A program made the position numbers and the translations under genes. Below the pieces are notes generated by a model. That model was given only the letters and a program-made list of their open reading frames with translations. It was not told where the DNA came from and ran no database searches. Shown one piece after another: positions 47,296 to 56,467 of a stretch of 64,000 nucleotides of DNA. Numbering within the stretch: position 1 is the first letter of the stretch; each line of letters opens with the position of its first letter. The DNA lies in contig JADKAO010000001.1 of the NCBI GenBank assembly GCA_016715285.1, forward strand, positions 496,001-560,000, in the 5' to 3' direction. This DNA is from Actinomycetales bacterium. Lineage in GTDB: Bacteria > Actinomycetota > Actinomycetes > Actinomycetales > Dermatophilaceae.

Positions 47296-47757
47296 CTATT
47301 GAAAGGTGTCTTTGACGGCTATGGCTCGAGTCACGACAGCAGTGGCCCCGTCGATCCGGCTGACCGACACTGACTCACCTGGAGCAAACACGTCGCCAGA
47401 CTCGCTGCGCGCAGTCCACACTTCGCCGGCAATGCGCACCTGACCGCTTGATCCCGTGACGACTTCGGTGACCTTGGCCGGCTGCCCCACCAAGGCGCCG
47501 ACTCCCATCGAGCCGCTGTGCCGACGCGACCGGAAGTGCCTCCGAGCGGCGGGCCGGACAAACCCGAGTCCGAGCACTGCGGCGACCGCGGCGACGATGA
47601 CTTGTACCGTGATGGGCGCGCCGAGCGCAGCAGCAGCAGAGCCACCCAAGGCCCCACCAGCAAGCATCAAGAACGTGAAGTCGACGGTGACGGTTTCGAC
47701 CACGCCCAAGACCAAGGCGACACCCAGCCAAACCAGCGCAGCATTGCCGTCAAACAC
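47296..47757 (-). CDS. NfeD-like membrane protein
   Basis: 153 residues from a GTG at 47757 (FDGNAALVWLGVALVLGVVE). Three or so membrane helices (about 8-75) are followed by an OB-fold C-terminal domain (about 90-150: GALVGQPAKVTEVVTGSSGQVRIAGEVWTARSESG) with the usual ending of alternating strands. NfeD proteins pair with SPFH proteins; the two SPFH genes lie immediately downstream. No serine-protease domain is attached, so this is the short NfeD form. Confidence 0.9.
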   Translation of the reverse strand: MFDGNAALVWLGVALVLGVVETVTVDFTFLMLAGGALGGSAAAALGAPITVQVIVAAVAAVLGLGFVRPAARRHFRSRRHSGSMGVGALVGQPAKVTEVVTGSSGQVRIAGEVWTARSESGDVFAPGESVSVSRIDGATAVVTRAIAVKDTFQ

Positions 47758-47852
47758 TGTGGGCCTCCCGTATCGGCGTGAAGCGATCCATTCACCATAC
47801 GACGGAACGCAGGGCCAGGAAGTTCCTGACCATGATTGAGGAAGCTCCGCCG

Positions 47853-48647
47853 CTAGCGACCTGAGGTCACTGCCCAAGCCGACCACCGCTCGTCATGACG
47901 CTCGACAACCAGCGGCAAGCCAAATGCTTGCGACAAATTGTCAGCGGTCAGCGTGGTCTCCACTGGTCCTGCGGCAACGACTCGACCGTGCCGCAACAAG
48001 AGCACGTCCGTGAAGCTCGGCGGGATCTCTTCGACGTGATGGGTGACGACGACGAGCGCCGGCGCCGCAACGTCAGCGGCCAATTCCCCGAGCCGAGCAA
48101 CCAAGTCTTCGCGACCGCCGAGGTCTAACCCAGCCGCGGGCTCATCCAGCAACATCAACTCGGGGTCGGTCATCAGCGCCCGGGCGATCTGAACCCGCTT
48201 GCGCTCGCCTTCGGACAACGTGCCATAGCGCCGATCGGCGAGGTGCTCAGCGCCCAACGCGAGCAGCAACTCCATGGCCCGTACATAGTCGGCGGTGTCG
48301 TAGTGCTCACGCCACCGCCCGACAATTCCGTAGGCGGCGGTGACCACGACGTTTCCGACGATCTCACTGTCTGGGATCCGATCAGCCATCGAGGAACTCG
48401 CCAGACCAACGCGCGGCCGAAGTTCAAAGACATCGACCGATCCCAGTCGGTCGCCCAAGATGTCGACGGTGCCCATCGTCGGATGCATCCGAGCGGCCGC
48501 CAATTGCAACAGAGTCGTCTTACCCGCGCCGTTTGGCCCCAAGATCACCCAGCGCTCACCTTCCTCGACCTCCCACGTGACGTCATCGAGGAGGCGGGTC
48601 GACCCGCGCACCACGCTGACGCCTGAGAAGGCGAGGACATCGCTCAT
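47853..48647 (-). CDS. ABC transporter ATP-binding protein, orphan
   Basis: 264 residues. Walker A GPNGAGKTT (about 36-44), signature LSEGERKRVQIARAL, Walker B LMLLDEPAAGLD and switch histidine VVVTHHVEEIP are all present. No permease gene is adjacent, so it may partner with a distant one or act in translation or regulation. It is spaced about 95 bp upstream of the NfeD gene and about 105 bp from the divergent 48.7-kb gene. The substrate is unknown. Confidence 0.9.
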   Translation of the reverse strand: MSDVLAFSGVSVVRGSTRLLDDVTWEVEEGERWVILGPNGAGKTTLLQLAAARMHPTMGTVDILGDRLGSVDVFELRPRVGLASSSMADRIPDSEIVGNVVVTAAYGIVGRWREHYDTADYVRAMELLLALGAEHLADRRYGTLSEGERKRVQIARALMTDPELMLLDEPAAGLDLGGREDLVARLGELAADVAAPALVVVTHHVEEIPPSFTDVLLLRHGRVVAAGPVETTLTADNLSQAFGLPLVVERHDERWSAWAVTSGR

Positions 48648-48752
48648 GACCGAAACCCTAGTTGAGTCGTTGCCGCGTACGACGGCGGCGTGCCGGCGTT
48701 GCAGGCAATGTCCTGACCGGCACGCGTCGATGCACGCACTTAGGCTTCCTGT

Positions 48753-49523
48753 ATGCCGTCACTCCCCCTCAGCGTGAGCCTCGCTCTGCACGCCACGGCG
48801 GCGTGTGGATCCTCTGGCGACCGCGAGGCCGCCCTGCGTCGAGCGTGGCGCGACGCTCACCCCAGAACCCTCGACGTGGACGACGACGCGCCGTGGCTCG
48901 CCGACTGGGCGGAGGAGGGAGAGTGTGTCCTGTTCGTGGCTATGCCGAGGCCAGGTCGGGTCGGCGACTTGCCGCGCGGTCTGCACCCCGACATCCTCCC
49001 GGTGGCTCTCGACGCGGGCGAGTGCGTGTTGGGCGGCACCAAGGGTGGGCTCGCGGTGCCCACCACGACGACGTTCGGGCCGCCCGGCGACCAGGGGCGA
49101 TGGGTGACGTGGACGGCATACCCCGGTCCAGCCGTGCCGCGCCACGTCGTTGAGGCGACGGACCTCGCGCACATCTCCAGAGAACTCATCGCGCGCACCA
49201 CCGCGGCCGCGCGCGCACTCGAAGACGTCGGTGGCACTCCCTGGCGCCCGATGGACACCCTCCCGGCCGACCCGAGAACTCGACCGAACGCGCTCCCGCG
49301 CAAGACGCCAGCTGCCGTCTTGCTGGTCCTCGATCGGGCGGTGCGCATCGCCGAGGTCGCGCGAGCAGGACTTGCAGTCGAGCGCGCCAATGCGGCTCTC
49401 GACGCCACCACCTCGCTGAAGCGCACGATCATCCTCACGGACGTGCTCGACGTCGCGCTCACAGCCCTCACGGGTGCGACGAATGTCGGCGCCATGGCGA
49501 TCGCCGGGTGGCGCCCCGCCTAA
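48753..49523 (+). CDS. Conserved hypothetical protein
   Basis: 256 residues. No signal peptide or membrane helix is convincing (the start PSLPLSVSLALHATA is only mildly hydrophobic). The N-terminal half has DDDAPWLADWAEEGECVLFVAMPRPGR and ECVLGGTKGGLAVPTTTTFG; the C-terminal half is helical (RAVRIAEVARAGLAVERANAALD). I do not recognise a domain. It sits between the ABC ATPase and glgA, convergent with glgA (6-bp gap). Other actinobacteria carry hypothetical genes in this place, but I cannot name an orthologue. Confidence 0.8.
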   Translation: MPSLPLSVSLALHATAACGSSGDREAALRRAWRDAHPRTLDVDDDAPWLADWAEEGECVLFVAMPRPGRVGDLPRGLHPDILPVALDAGECVLGGTKGGLAVPTTTTFGPPGDQGRWVTWTAYPGPAVPRHVVEATDLAHISRELIARTTAAARALEDVGGTPWRPMDTLPADPRTRPNALPRKTPAAVLLVLDRAVRIAEVARAGLAVERANAALDATTSLKRTIILTDVLDVALTALTGATNVGAMAIAGWRPA

Positions 49524-49529
49524 GCTGGA

Positions 49530-50723
49530 TTAGGCGCCCAGGACAGACCGATACACGGCCATCGTCTTGTCGCCGATGCTCGCCCAGGAGAAGTGGTCGA
49601 CCGCCCGCTGACGGCCGGCGACGCCGAACCGACGCGCCCGCTCGACATCGCTCACCGCATTGATCAGCGCGGCCGCGAGGTCGGCCACGAAGGCATCCGG
49701 GTCAACCGGCGTGCCACTGCCGTCCTGCACCTGGGTGATCGGCACGAGCCAGCCCGTCTCGCCGTCAACGACCACCTCGGGAATGCCACCGGTCGCGGTC
49801 GCCACCACGGGGAGGTTGCAGGCCATCGCTTCGAGGTTGACGATGCCGAGCGGCTCGTAGACCGAGGGGCACGCAAAGACGGTTGCGGACGACAGCAGCG
49901 CGACCACCTCAGCGCGCGGCAGCATCTCGGGGATCCACACGACGCCATCGCGCGACTCACGCAGCGTGGCCATGAGGTCCTCGACTTCGCGCAGGATCTC
50001 GGGCGTGTCGGGGGCTCCGGCGCACAGGATGAGCTGCACCTCGGGCGGCAGCTCGGCCATCGCGCGCAGGAGATAGGGCAAGCCCTTCTGCCGGGTAATG
50101 CGGCCGACGAACATGACCGATGGCCGGTCGGGGTCGACGCCATGCTTGCGGACGATGTTGGGTGCGTCAGTGGGCGACCACAGCTGCGAGTCGATGCCGT
50201 TGTGCACGACGACGACCTTGTCGGGGTCCAGTGATGGGTAGGACCGCAGGATGTCGGCGCGCATCCCAGCGCTCACTGCAATGACCGCGGCTGCGCCTTC
50301 GTATGCCGCCCGCTCCGCATAGGAGGAGACGCGGTAGCCGCCGCCGAGTTGTTCAGCCTTCCAGGGCCGCATCGGTTCGAGGCTGTGCGCGGTAACGATG
50401 TGAGGCGCGCCGGCGAGCAGACCACCGAGGTGCCCAGCCAAGTTGGCGTACCACGTATGCGAGTGCACGATGTCGGCGCCAGCGCAGTCCGCGGCAATCT
50501 GCACGTCGACACCCAGGGTCTGCAAGGCGGCATTCGCGTGGGCGAGTTGGGGCAAGTCGGCGTATGCCGTCGTGTCTGCCTCGTCCCGCGGCGCACCGAA
50601 GCACCGCACCTGAACCTCGACGTCGCCCCGCTCTCGGAGGGCTCTCACCAACTCCGCAACATGAACGCCAGCCCCCCCGTAGATGGCCGGTGGGTATTCC
50701 TTACTGATGATGTCGATACGCAC
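49530..50723 (-). CDS. glgA: Glycogen synthase, actinobacterial GT4 type (GlgA/GlgM)
   Basis: 397 residues. GT4 glycosyltransferase with the N-terminal KEYPPAIYGGAGVHV, acceptor site SHTWYANLAGHLGG, and the C-terminal donor site with FVGRITRQKGLPYLLRA and FACPSVYEPLGIVNLEAMAC (the E-x7-E motif). Actinobacterial GlgA of this type uses ADP-glucose and, in mycobacteria, makes maltose-1-phosphate (GlgM). It diverges from glgC with about 60 bp between, a usual pairing. Involved in glycogen or alpha-glucan synthesis. Confidence 0.93.
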   Translation of the reverse strand: MRIDIISKEYPPAIYGGAGVHVAELVRALRERGDVEVQVRCFGAPRDEADTTAYADLPQLAHANAALQTLGVDVQIAADCAGADIVHSHTWYANLAGHLGGLLAGAPHIVTAHSLEPMRPWKAEQLGGGYRVSSYAERAAYEGAAAVIAVSAGMRADILRSYPSLDPDKVVVVHNGIDSQLWSPTDAPNIVRKHGVDPDRPSVMFVGRITRQKGLPYLLRAMAELPPEVQLILCAGAPDTPEILREVEDLMATLRESRDGVVWIPEMLPRAEVVALLSSATVFACPSVYEPLGIVNLEAMACNLPVVATATGGIPEVVVDGETGWLVPITQVQDGSGTPVDPDAFVADLAAALINAVSDVERARRFGVAGRQRAVDHFSWASIGDKTMAVYRSVLGA

Positions 50724-50784
50724 ACTCTGAGACTAGTGCGAAGGTCCTCGACAGGAGAGGGTCGTTTGACTCTAGGGTGGAGTC

Positions 50785-52038
50785 ATGGCGCGACGACGCA
50801 CGAATCCCAAGGTCCTGGCAATCGTCCTCGCGGGTGGTGAGGGCAAGCGGTTGATGCCGTTGACGCGCGACCGCGCCAAGCCCGCTGTCCCGTTCGGTGG
50901 CATCTACCGATTGGTCGACTTCGCCTTGTCGAACGTCGTCAACTCGGGCTATCTCAAGATCGTCGTGTTGACGCAGTACAAGTCGCACAGCCTCGACAAA
51001 CACGTCACCAAGACGTGGCGGATGTCCACGATGCTCGGCAACTACGTCGCGCCCGTGCCGGCGCAGCAGCGCGTCGACAAGAACTGGTACCTCGGCAGCG
51101 CCGACGCGATCTTCCAGTCACTCAACCTCATCGACGACGAGCGGCCCGAGATCGTCGTGGTCGTCGGTGCCGACCACGTCTACCGCATGGACTTCTCCCA
51201 GATGGTGGAGCAGCACATCGAGACCGGCGCGGGCATTACCGTCGCCGCGATCCGGCAGCCGATTCACATGGCCGACCAGTTCGGCGTCATCGAGCTCGAC
51301 GACGACGACCCCCGCAAGATTGCGGCCTTCCGCGAGAAGCCAAGCGACCCCAAGGGTCTGCCCGATGCGCCCCACGAAGTCCTCGCCTCGATGGGCAACT
51401 ACGTCTTCACGACCGACGCGCTGGTCAAGGCCGTCACCGAAGACCACGACCTCGAGGGCAGCAAACACGACATGGGCGGCGACATCGTTCCCCGCTTTGT
51501 CGCCCAAGGGGACGCCTTCGTCTACGACTTCAAAGACAACGAGGTGCCGGGCGCGACCGAGCGCGACCGCGGCTACTGGCGTGACGTCGGAACGCTCGAC
51601 TCCTACTACGACGCTCACATGGACCTCATTTCGGTCCACCCGATCTTCAACCTCTACAACTACGACTGGATGATCTACACCAACGCGCCGGCATACCCAC
51701 CGGCGAAGTTCGTCCACGGGTCCCATGACCGCGTCGGTGAGGCGCTCTCGTCGGCGGTCTCCCCCGGTGTCGTCGTCTCGGGTGCCCAGGTCAACCACTC
51801 GGTGCTCTCGCCCCGGGTCAAGGTCCACAGCTACGCGACGATTGCCGACAGTGTGCTGCTCGACGGCGTCGAGGTCGGACGGTATGCCGTGATCCGCCGG
51901 GCGATCATCGACAAGGGCGTCACGGTGCCTGAGTACGCCCATATCGGGGTCGACCATGACCACGACCGGGCGCGTGGCTTCCATGTCACCGAGGGCGGGG
52001 TCACTGTCGTGGGCAAGGGCCAGAACGTCCCCTTGTGA
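50785..52038 (+). CDS. glgC: Glucose-1-phosphate adenylyltransferase
   Basis: Forms ADP-glucose for glycogen synthesis. 417 residues with the nucleotidyltransferase motif LAGGEGKRLMPLTRDRAKPAVPFGG (about 13-37), VVGADHVYRMDF with the metal Asp, and ERDRGYWRDVGTLDSYYDAHMDL. The C-terminal left-handed beta-helix (about 310-410, with repeated hexad-like GVVVSGAQVNHSVLSPRVKVHS) is intact. It is divergent from glgA and its stop overlaps the next gene's GTG (GTGA). Confidence 0.95.
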   Translation: MARRRTNPKVLAIVLAGGEGKRLMPLTRDRAKPAVPFGGIYRLVDFALSNVVNSGYLKIVVLTQYKSHSLDKHVTKTWRMSTMLGNYVAPVPAQQRVDKNWYLGSADAIFQSLNLIDDERPEIVVVVGADHVYRMDFSQMVEQHIETGAGITVAAIRQPIHMADQFGVIELDDDDPRKIAAFREKPSDPKGLPDAPHEVLASMGNYVFTTDALVKAVTEDHDLEGSKHDMGGDIVPRFVAQGDAFVYDFKDNEVPGATERDRGYWRDVGTLDSYYDAHMDLISVHPIFNLYNYDWMIYTNAPAYPPAKFVHGSHDRVGEALSSAVSPGVVVSGAQVNHSVLSPRVKVHSYATIADSVLLDGVEVGRYAVIRRAIIDKGVTVPEYAHIGVDHDHDRARGFHVTEGGVTVVGKGQNVPL

Positions 52039-52925
52039 CGGCTTCTGACGCGGCGGACGCGGGTGAGCCGGACGGCATACCCGCGTCTGTCGGTGATCCG
52101 CGCCCGCCGCGAGTCGCCGTCCAGGTCGCACCGCAACACGCGTCGTATGCCGTGCTGCGCGACACCGTGGTGACCCTCGAAGAACTCGGCGTCGACGTCG
52201 TCCTCACGTGGGATCACTTCTTCCCGCTGTCTGGTGACCCCGACGGCCAGCACCTTGAGTGTTGGAGCCTGCTGGCCGCTTGGGCAGAGGTGACCGACCG
52301 GGTCGAACTCGGGCCGCTCGTCGCGTGCAACTCCTATCGCAACCCGGACGTGCACGCCGATATCGCGCGGACGATCGACCACATCAGCGCGGGTCGGCTG
52401 ATCTTTGGCATTGGCGCGGGCTGGTTTGAGCGTGACTACGTCGACTACGGCTTCGAATTCGGCACTGCCGGAAGCCGTTTGGATGCGCTGGCGCGTGACC
52501 TGCCGCGAATGCGGGCGCGCTGGGAGCAACTCAATCCCCAGCCGACCCGCGCGATCCCGATCATGGTCGGCGGTGGCGGCGAGCGGAAGACGCTTCGCAT
52601 TACGGCCGAGCACGCGGATATTTGGCATGGGTTCGGTGACCCGGAGGTCATCGCGCATAAGCACCGAGTCCTCGACGCGTGGTGCGAGCGGCTGGGCCGG
52701 GATCCGAGGTCGATCGAGCGCTCAGCGGGCGTGGCTGGTGCACCAGCCCGTGTCCCCGAGGACGTCAGGTTGGACTACGCCGCGAATGCCCAGGGGTTCT
52801 ATGACGTTGGGACGAGGTTGTTCACGCTCAGTTTGACGACCCCGCCGTATGACTTCGGTCCCGTCCGGGACGTGTTGGCGTGGCGTGATGAGACCATCGC
52901 CCGCGCCCATGGAGCGGCTCACTAA
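52035..52925 (+). CDS. LLM-class F420-dependent oxidoreductase
   Basis: 296 residues. The TIM-barrel pattern includes LEELGVDVVLTWDHFFPLSGD, LGPLVACNSYRNPDVHADIARTIDHISAGRLIFGIGAGWFERDY (positions about 95-138) and IPIMVGGGGERKTLRI, the family GG signature. Cofactor is probably F420, perhaps FMN. It is translationally coupled to glgC (GTGA) and is followed after about 10 bp by serB. The operon partner choice is conserved only loosely, so the physiological link is unclear. Confidence 0.9.
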   Translation: MTASDAADAGEPDGIPASVGDPRPPRVAVQVAPQHASYAVLRDTVVTLEELGVDVVLTWDHFFPLSGDPDGQHLECWSLLAAWAEVTDRVELGPLVACNSYRNPDVHADIARTIDHISAGRLIFGIGAGWFERDYVDYGFEFGTAGSRLDALARDLPRMRARWEQLNPQPTRAIPIMVGGGGERKTLRITAEHADIWHGFGDPEVIAHKHRVLDAWCERLGRDPRSIERSAGVAGAPARVPEDVRLDYAANAQGFYDVGTRLFTLSLTTPPYDFGPVRDVLAWRDETIARAHGAAH

Positions 52926-52935
52926 TCTGGCGCGT

Positions 52936-54210
52936 GTGACCGACGACCGACCCAGCCTGCACGTCACCCTCACTGGCCGGGATCGACCCGGGGTGACGAG
53001 TCGGCTGTTCACGGCCCTCGCGGAGGCTGCGTGCGACGTGCTCGACCTTGAGCAAATCGTCGTCCGCGACCACCTCACGCTGTCGGCTCTCCTCACACCC
53101 TCCGGTATGCCGGGCGGGGCGTTGGTTGGGAGCCACGGTCCTAGGCCGGTGCCCGACTCATGGCGGGGCATGGTGCAACAGTCCGTTACGGCAGTCGCCG
53201 AGGAACTGGCCATGCAGGTGACCTTCCGGGATGGCGCGGGCGAATCCACCGAGCGGTCAACCGGTCGAGTGCATGTCGTTGTCCTCGGTCACCCGCTTCC
53301 GGCAACGGCCATTGCCGCCATCGCTGACCGGGTCGCTGCCCATGGCGCCAATATCGACCGGATCCGACGGCTGTCCTCCTATCCCGTGACCACGGTCGAA
53401 CTCGACGTCTCCGGCGCCGATGTTGGACGTCTCCGTGACGAGTTAGCGCAGGTCGCGGTGGCTGTCGAGGTAGACATCGCGGTCGCGCCAGCCGGGCTCG
53501 CCAGGATGGGCTCGCGCCTCGTCGTCATGGATGTCGACTCGACCTTTATCCAGCAAGAAGTCATCGAGTTGCTCGCCGCCAAGTGTGGCCGGGAGGCCGA
53601 GGTCGCTGCGGTGACCGAGCGCGCGATGCGGGGTGAGTTGGATTTCGCGGAGTCGTTGCGGGCTCGCGTCGCTGTCCTCGCGGGGCTCGATGCGACCGTC
53701 CTCGACCAGGTCCGAGACGAGATCGTCCTCACGCCTGGCGCCCGGACCTTGGTGCGCACGCTCAAGCGCCTTGGCGACACCGTCGCCCTCGTCTCCGGTG
53801 GCTTTATCGAGATCGTCGGACCACTCGCTGCCGAGCTGGGGATCGACCATGCCCTCGCCAATGCTCTCGAGGTGGAGGACGGCAAGCTCACGGGTCGGGT
53901 GACTGGTGACATTGTCGACCGGGCAGGCAAAGCGCGGGCGTTGCGGCAGTTTGCTGCTGAGGCCGAGCTGCCGCTGAGCCGCACCGTGGCGATTGGCGAC
54001 GGGGCCAACGACCTGGACATGCTCGCCGCTGCTGGACTTGGGATCGCGTTCAACGCCAAGCCTGTCGTGCGCGAGCAGGCCGACGCGAGTGTCACGGTGC
54101 CCTATCTCGACTCGGTGCTCTTCCTCCTGGGCATCAGCCGAGAAGACATCGAGGAAGCGGACGCGCTGGACGGCATACCGACTCCTGCCCCGGCCATCCC
54201 GCCCCGGTGA
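52936..54210 (+). CDS. serB: Phosphoserine phosphatase SerB with two ACT-type domains
   Basis: About 424 residues. The GTG at 52936 follows the LLM stop by 10 bp. The N-terminus contains ACT-like domains (about 6-80 with LTGRDRPGVTSRLFTAL, and about 105-180). The HAD domain has VVMDVDSTFIQQEVIELLAAK (nucleophile about Asp200), LVSGGFIEI, and VAIGDGANDLDMLAAAGLGIAF. It releases serine from phosphoserine in the last step of serine synthesis. The ACT domains suggest amino-acid feedback control. Confidence 0.94.
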   Translation: MTDDRPSLHVTLTGRDRPGVTSRLFTALAEAACDVLDLEQIVVRDHLTLSALLTPSGMPGGALVGSHGPRPVPDSWRGMVQQSVTAVAEELAMQVTFRDGAGESTERSTGRVHVVVLGHPLPATAIAAIADRVAAHGANIDRIRRLSSYPVTTVELDVSGADVGRLRDELAQVAVAVEVDIAVAPAGLARMGSRLVVMDVDSTFIQQEVIELLAAKCGREAEVAAVTERAMRGELDFAESLRARVAVLAGLDATVLDQVRDEIVLTPGARTLVRTLKRLGDTVALVSGGFIEIVGPLAAELGIDHALANALEVEDGKLTGRVTGDIVDRAGKARALRQFAAEAELPLSRTVAIGDGANDLDMLAAAGLGIAFNAKPVVREQADASVTVPYLDSVLFLLGISREDIEEADALDGIPTPAPAIPPR

Positions 54211-54220
54211 GGCGAACTCG

Positions 54221-54982
54221 CTAGCAGCCCATCATGTGCACGCCGCCATCAACGTGCACGATCTCGCCCGTTGTGGCCGGGAACCAGTCCGAGAGCAGAG
54301 CGACACACGCCTTCGCGGTCGGGACCGGGTCGGAGACGTTCCAGCCCAGCGGCGCGCGGTCGTTCCATTGCTCCTCGAAAACCTCAAAACCGGGGATCGA
54401 CTTGGCCGCCGTTGTGCGGACCGGCCCGGCTGCAACAAGATTGCAGCGGATCCCCTTGGGTCCAAAATCGCGCGCGCAGTAGCGGTTTGTCGACTCGAAG
54501 GCAGCCTTGGCGACGCCCATCCAGTCGTAGACGGGCCACGCAAACCGCGCGTCGAAGGTCAGCCCCACGATTGACCCCCCCGGGCTCATCAGCGGCGCGG
54601 CAGCCACCGCGAGGGCCTTGAGGCTATAGGCGCTGATTTGCACCGCGGTGCCGACGTCCTCCCAGGTTGCGTCGAGGAACGTGAACGCCCCTTGGGGCGC
54701 GAAGCCGATCGAATGCAGCACCCCGTCGAGGTGGTCGGTGTGCTCGCGGAGGCGCTCGGCGAGGGTGTCGAGGTGCTCCTGGTTGGCGACATCGAGCTCG
54801 ATGACGACGGGGGTTGTCGGCAGGCGCCGCGAGATCGTCTGGGTGATCTTCATGGTCCGCCCGAACGACGTGAGGATCACCGTCGCGCCCTGCTCCTGCG
54901 CCAGCTTGGCGACGTGGAAGGCGATCGAGCTGTCCATGAGGACGCCTGTCACGAGCAGTGTCTTGCCGTCGAGTAGGCCCAT
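54221..54982 (-). CDS. fabI: Enoyl-[acyl-carrier-protein] reductase FabI/InhA
   Basis: 253 residues. NADH-dependent reductase of FAS-II: MGLLDGKTLLVTGVLMDSSIAFHVA binds the cofactor, YDWMGVAK gives the catalytic Tyr-x6-Lys, and the end is VDGGVHMMGC. The fabG gene lies 42 bp upstream on the same strand, repeating the fabG1-inhA (mabA-inhA) order of mycobacteria. It acts in fatty-acid elongation and would be the target class of triclosan or isoniazid-type drugs. Confidence 0.95.
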   Translation of the reverse strand: MGLLDGKTLLVTGVLMDSSIAFHVAKLAQEQGATVILTSFGRTMKITQTISRRLPTTPVVIELDVANQEHLDTLAERLREHTDHLDGVLHSIGFAPQGAFTFLDATWEDVGTAVQISAYSLKALAVAAAPLMSPGGSIVGLTFDARFAWPVYDWMGVAKAAFESTNRYCARDFGPKGIRCNLVAAGPVRTTAAKSIPGFEVFEEQWNDRAPLGWNVSDPVPTAKACVALLSDWFPATTGEIVHVDGGVHMMGC

Positions 54983-55024
54983 GTTTGATTCTCCTGAAGT
55001 CGAGGCGAAATACGGGTCAGTGCG

Positions 55025-55747
55025 TCAGTGGCCCATGCCGAGGCCGCCGTCGACCGGCAGCACGGCACCCGAGATGTATGCCGCCGCGTCCGATGCGAGG
55101 AAACGCACCGCCGCGGCGACCTCCTCGGGCGCGGCAAAGCGCCCGGCTGGGATCGCCGCGCGATATGCCGCCTTGCGCTCCTCAGGGAGTTCGGCGGTCA
55201 TGTCGGTATCAATGAAGCCGGGTGCGACGACATTGGCGGTGATGGCGCGGCCACCGAGCTCACGGGTGATCGAGCGGGCCATCCCGACGAGACCGGCCTT
55301 GCTCGCCGCGTAGTTGACCTGGCCCGGGGAGCCGTAAAGGCCGACGACGCTTGATACGAAGATCATCCGGCCACGACGCAGGCGGATCATCCCCTTGCTA
55401 GCCCGGCGCGCGCACCGGAAGGCTCCGGCGAGGTTGGTGTCGACGACCGCGTCGAACTCCTCGTCGCTCATCCGTAGCAAGAGCTGGTCTTGGGTGATAC
55501 CGGCGTTGGCAACAAGGATCTCGATGGGACCACCGACGAGCTTCTCGGCAGCGGCAAAGGCGGCATCGACCGAGGCGGTGTCTGTGACATCGCACGCCAC
55601 CGCCTGCAGGCCTTCGGGTGCCTCACCCGAGCGGCTCGTCACGACCACGTGATCGCCGTCAGCGACAAGTGCGCGAGCGATCGCCAAGCCGATGCCCCGG
55701 TTGCCGCCGGTGATGAGCACCGTGCGGGGAGAGTGCGTCAACGTCAT
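55025..55747 (-). CDS. fabG: 3-oxoacyl-[acyl-carrier-protein] reductase FabG
   Basis: 240-residue short-chain dehydrogenase from the ATG at 55747. It has TGGNRGIGLAIARALVADGD (NADPH site), ANAGITQDQ, SSVVGLYGSPGQVNYAASK with Ser and the Tyr-x3-Lys catalytic residues, and the end SGAVLPVDGGLGMGH. Longer open frame upstream is unsupported. A perfect 15-bp inverted repeat lies about 60 bp upstream and may regulate it. Partner of fabI in FAS-II. Confidence 0.95.
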   Translation of the reverse strand: MTLTHSPRTVLITGGNRGIGLAIARALVADGDHVVVTSRSGEAPEGLQAVACDVTDTASVDAAFAAAEKLVGGPIEILVANAGITQDQLLLRMSDEEFDAVVDTNLAGAFRCARRASKGMIRLRRGRMIFVSSVVGLYGSPGQVNYAASKAGLVGMARSITRELGGRAITANVVAPGFIDTDMTAELPEERKAAYRAAIPAGRFAAPEEVAAAVRFLASDAAAYISGAVLPVDGGLGMGH

Positions 55748-55806
55748 TCCTTCCACGTGCCAGCGGGTGCTTGCGGTTACGAGCGCCTTCGCCAAGCGTC
55801 CCCCGA

Positions 55807-55821
55807 CGGTAACGGTTACCG
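55807..55821. promoter_or_regulatory. Perfect inverted repeat CGGTAAC-G-GTTACCG upstream of fabG-fabI
   Basis: 7-bp arms with a 1-bp spacer, 60 bp before the fabG start and about 60 bp before the DUF3099 gene on the other strand. Size and symmetry suit a dimeric TetR- or GntR-type operator. No regulator gene is adjacent, so the binding protein is unknown. Confidence 0.55.
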
Positions 55822-55881
55822 GTGCGTAGGCCACGCAGGGGACTGTATCGGCGCACGGCATACGGGCGTATCGTGGGCAGC

Positions 55882-56241
55882 GTGAGGTGGCCATCGAAGG
55901 GAACTGGCGGCAAAGCCGCGGCACCTATCGTGCACACGGTCACCACCGCGCCGATGTCGCTTGCCGATGACAGCGACATGCGGATGCGCCGCTACCTCAT
56001 CACGATGGCGATCCGGACGTCGTGCTTCATCCTCGCCGTCGTCTTCGAGGGGTGGCTGCGTTGGGTGTTTGTCGCCGGCGCGGCCGGATTGCCCTATATC
56101 GCAGTCGTTCTCGCGAATGCCGTGGGGCCGCGATGGGGTTCGCGGATCTCTGGCGCCGACCGCTTCACGGGCGAGGCGCCCGGCATTGGCTTTGGCGACA
56201 CTGTGCCGCACGGGGTGCGTCACGAGCCGCACGTCCACTAG
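55882..56241 (+). CDS. DUF3099 family membrane protein
   Basis: 119 residues. The N-terminus (HTVTTAPMSLADDSDMRMRRYLI) and two membrane helices (about 36-54 and 61-80) match actinobacterial DUF3099 proteins as I remember them. The C-terminal tail is polar with GDTVPHGVRHEPHVH. The GTG at 55882 is a tentative start; several GTGs precede it. It diverges from fabG. Function unknown. Confidence 0.8.
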   Translation: MRWPSKGTGGKAAAPIVHTVTTAPMSLADDSDMRMRRYLITMAIRTSCFILAVVFEGWLRWVFVAGAAGLPYIAVVLANAVGPRWGSRISGADRFTGEAPGIGFGDTVPHGVRHEPHVH

Positions 56242-56467
56242 TCGACCAGCGCCAGGCGCTGGCGATGAAGTCAGCGATGCAATAGGTGCTGCGTTCTGCG
56301 GACCGAACGGCACCACCGGCATCGTCATCAGTGACAAGCGGCGCGAGGCCTTCTCCGCCCTGGCCGGGGGCGGCGACCCCGAAGACTTGGTTGGGGGCGC
56401 CATCCTGCCCCTGGGCTGGTGCAACTCTCAGAAGCCGGAGCCCCTTTCATCCGACTCCCCCAGGAAC
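56242..56467. other. Intergenic stretch with protein-like but unassigned sequence
   Basis: 226 bp. One plus-strand frame reads ...FCGPNGTTGIVISDKRREAF... and is protein-like, but it has no own start, no ribosome site and no family that I recognise. It may be the remnant of a decayed gene or chance. No copy of the dispersed decamer is present. Confidence 0.4.
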
